DNA of 8,613 nucleotides, from positions 1-8,613 of the forward strand of contig JBNJFJ010000082.1 in NCBI GenBank assembly GCA_051746745.1, written 5' to 3'. Below the pieces are notes generated by a model. It was not told where the DNA came from, searched no databases, and saw only the letters and a program-made list of their open reading frames with translations. This DNA is from Halolactibacillus sp051746745 (GTDB lineage: Bacteria > Bacillota > Bacilli > Bacillales > Amphibacillaceae). A program made the translations under genes and the position numbers. Below are positions 7,261 through 8,613 of the stretch, piece after piece (positions within the stretch are counted from its first letter, which is position 1; each line of letters opens with the position of its first letter).

Positions 7261-7266
7261 AGAAGT

Positions 7267-8115
7267 ATGATACATATTGGCCTATCAAGCTTTGGTGATC
7301 ATCCACAGCTTTATTTACCAGAAACAAAACCGAGCGAACGCCTTGCTGATTATGCGAGCCATTATTTACTCGTTGAAATAGATAGCACCTATTATGCGAT
7401 TCCGCGTCTGACACAAGTAGAAAAATGGGTCAAGACGACACCGGAAAATTTTAAGTTTATCGTAAAAGCGTATCGCGGCATGACAGGGCATGCGAAAGAC
7501 GATGAGCGTTACGCATTAAAAAGTGAGATGTTTCAAGCGTTTCGAGAGGCGCTTTCGCCATATATTGAACATAAAAAGTTAGCCTTTGTGTTGTTTCAAT
7601 TTCCGCCATGGTTTGATTACCGGAAAGATCATGTTCTCTATTTGAAGTATGTGCGTCAAGAGATGAAAGATATCCCAGTAGCAATTGAGTTTCGTAACCG
7701 GACGTGGTATGACGAAAAAGTAAAGAGAGAGATGCTGCAGCTTTTTAGAGAGTTAGATTTTATTCATACGGCGGCGGATGAACCGCAAATCGGTGACGGC
7801 TCAGTTCCATTTAATTCAGAAGTGATCAACCAGACGTTTTTTATCCGACTTCACGGTAGAAATAGAGCCGACTGGTATCGACCGAAGGACAGAGAAACAA
7901 ATTGGCGCGAGGTGAGGTATTTGTATCGCTACAACACCGAGGAATTAACAGCATTTAAAGATCTAATTTTAACGAAACAAGCGGAAGCGAAAAATGTGTA
8001 TGTGATCTTTAATAATAATTCAGGTAAGGACGCTCATGATAATGCGGCTGAGTTAAAGCGGCTATTAAACATTGAAGAAGAAGGGTTACTCCCCTCTCAA
8101 CTATCGTTATTTTGA
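7267..8115 (+). CDS. yunF: DUF72 family protein, YunF-like
   Basis: The 282-residue product belongs to the DUF72 (YecE/YunF) family, a TIM-barrel fold of unknown biochemical role that is widespread in bacteria. The start MIHIGLSSFGDH (residues 1-12) is the typical first strand. Residues 36-43 (VEIDSTYY) match the family's VE-DS-FY signature. 'FVLFQFPPWF' (about 116-125) and residues 138-146 (VAIEFRNRT) are the other conserved strands. 'FFIRLHGRNRADWY' and 'VYVIFNNNSGKDAHDNA' complete the C-terminal half. The length equals what I recall for B. subtilis YunF. No signal peptide or membrane segment is seen, so it is cytoplasmic. It has its own promoter and a start-site palindrome, suggesting repressor control. 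The downstream cation efflux gene begins 87 bases after the stop and may be partly co-transcribed. The family is sure; the function is unknown. Confidence 0.88.
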   Translation: MIHIGLSSFGDHPQLYLPETKPSERLADYASHYLLVEIDSTYYAIPRLTQVEKWVKTTPENFKFIVKAYRGMTGHAKDDERYALKSEMFQAFREALSPYIEHKKLAFVLFQFPPWFDYRKDHVLYLKYVRQEMKDIPVAIEFRNRTWYDEKVKREMLQLFRELDFIHTAADEPQIGDGSVPFNSEVINQTFFIRLHGRNRADWYRPKDRETNWREVRYLYRYNTEELTAFKDLILTKQAEAKNVYVIFNNNSGKDAHDNAAELKRLLNIEEEGLLPSQLSLF

Positions 8116-8137
8116 TGGAGTGACTGTCAACTCTATC
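8114..8137 (+). other. Hairpin overlapping the DUF72 stop codon
   Basis: GATGGAGT (8114-8121) pairs with ACTCTATC (8130-8137), 8 bp with one G-U wobble, around an 8-base loop. It begins within the TGA stop. No T run follows, so it is not a standard terminator. It may be a weak terminator, an mRNA end stabiliser, or chance. Confidence 0.35.
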
Positions 8138-8164
8138 AGGATACGTAAGTTACAAACATAAAAT

Positions 8165-8178
8165 GCGTATTAATACGC
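8165..8178. promoter_or_regulatory. Perfect 14-bp palindrome in the leader of the cation efflux gene
   Basis: GCGTATTAATACGC is a perfect palindrome ending 24 bases before the start codon. The same half-sequence ATACG also occurs at 8141-8145. It may bind a metal-sensing repressor. It does not match the 12-2-12 ArsR/SmtB operator I know, and no clear promoter could be placed around it. Confidence 0.45.
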
Positions 8179-8202
8179 TATGAATAGAAAGGAAGAAGCA
8201 TT

Positions 8203-8613
8203 ATGGGACATCATCACCACCATCATCACGATCATGGTCACGAGACAGGTAATATTAAAATCGCATTTTTCCTCAATCTCAGTTTTACCATTATTGAAAT
8301 TATCGGGGGCTTAATGACAAACAGTATGGCCATTTTAGCCGACGCTCTACATGACTTAGGAGATTCGTTATCGTTAGGTATCTCTTGGTTTTTAGAAAAA
8401 GTATCAGGGAAAAAACCAGATGAGACATTTACCTTCGGCTATGCGCGCTTTTCTTTATTAGCGGCTTTTATCAATAGTATGGTATTGATAATCGGGTCAA
8501 CGATTATTTTATACCATGTGATTCCAAGAATATTGAATCCTGAACCCGTTGAAGCAAGTGGAATGTTGTTGCTATCGATTCTTGGGATTGTGATGAACGG
8601 CTTAGCGGTGTTG
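8203..8613 (+). CDS. Cation diffusion facilitator (CDF) metal efflux protein, 3' end outside window
   Basis: The first 137 residues of a CDF-family metal/proton antiporter of the cell membrane are visible. Residues 3-13 are His-rich: seven His in a row, then D-H-G-H, a likely metal-binding cytoplasmic tail. Helix 1 spans about 18-38. Helix 2 carries the metal-site motif Asp47 and His50-x3-Asp54 (ADALHDLGD). The FTFGYARFSLLAAFIN segment is the classic loop and helix 3 start, and helix 4 begins near residue 118. The family is about 290-320 residues, so roughly half is missing, including the second HxxxD site. Zinc is the most likely substrate, though iron, cobalt or cadmium are possible. The start at 8203 has AAAGGAAG (8188-8195) before it. 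It follows the DUF72 gene on the same strand, with a palindrome in the leader suggesting metal-dependent control. Confidence 0.9.
   Translation, partial: MGHHHHHHHDHGHETGNIKIAFFLNLSFTIIEIIGGLMTNSMAILADALHDLGDSLSLGISWFLEKVSGKKPDETFTFGYARFSLLAAFINSMVLIIGSTIILYHVIPRILNPEPVEASGMLLLSILGIVMNGLAVL

Noticed and set aside
7231..7266. Longer N-terminus of the DUF72 protein from a TTG
   Set aside because: It would begin inside the start-site palindrome, lacks a ribosome binding site, and adds residues not seen at the start of the family.
8209..8229. Seven-His tail as a cloning-vector His tag
   Set aside because: CAT and CAC codons are mixed irregularly, the run continues into D-H-G-H, and the rest is a native CDF protein with a native leader; His-rich tails are normal in this family.
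1..8613. CRISPR array, transposase, phage, toxin-antitoxin, tRNA or riboswitch
   Set aside because: No regularly spaced repeats, mobile-element genes, cloverleaf-like sequence or recognisable aptamer were seen in the readable bases.

Overview
The window looks like part of a low-GC Firmicute chromosome, most likely a member of Bacilli. The reasons are strong AGGAGG-type ribosome binding sites, sigma-A promoters with 17-bp spacers, a CcpA-type cre site, A/T-rich intergenic DNA, and gene families typical of Bacillaceae and relatives (CopZ, YunF/DUF72, an AraK-like FGGY kinase, a clostridial/enterococcal-style GH2 enzyme). The species cannot be named from the sequence alone. There is one 100-base run of N (3632-3731), so the window is a scaffold join and the order of its two halves is not proven.

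Layout, left half. Positions 1-175 hold the 3' end of a copper chaperone (copZ). A 47-bp perfect inverted repeat follows and serves as a two-way terminator for the convergent gene. A flavodoxin-fold NAD(P)H-dependent FMN reductase lies on the minus strand (286-909). Next, also on the minus strand, is the C-terminal half of a fucose-permease-like MFS transporter (992-1675) whose N-terminal half is missing, so it is probably a pseudogene. An A/T-rich control region (about 1720-1981) leads into a 532-codon FGGY sugar kinase (1982-3580). That kinase has a clear sigma-A promoter, a perfect inverted repeat over the -35 box, a cre site downstream of the start point, and its own rho-independent terminator.

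Layout, right half. After the gap comes a very large GH2 glycosidase (3732-7045). Its first codons lie in the gap, and it carries several accessory beta-sandwich and carbohydrate-binding-like domains. It ends at an 18-bp terminator stem. A DUF72/YunF gene (7267-8115) follows with its own promoter and a palindrome at the start point. The last feature is the 5' part of a His-rich cation diffusion facilitator (8203 to the window end), with a perfect palindrome in its leader.

How the genes may work together. The kinase and the GH2 enzyme could belong to plant-polysaccharide or galactoside/arabinoside use, under catabolite repression and a local repressor. The MFS remnant may once have been the matching sugar permease. 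CopZ and the cation efflux protein are separate metal-homeostasis genes. I see no CRISPR array, phage, transposase, toxin-antitoxin pair, defence system or RNA gene. Most of the window is ordinary accessory metabolism, and the main points of interest are the broken transporter, the kinase control region and the gap.
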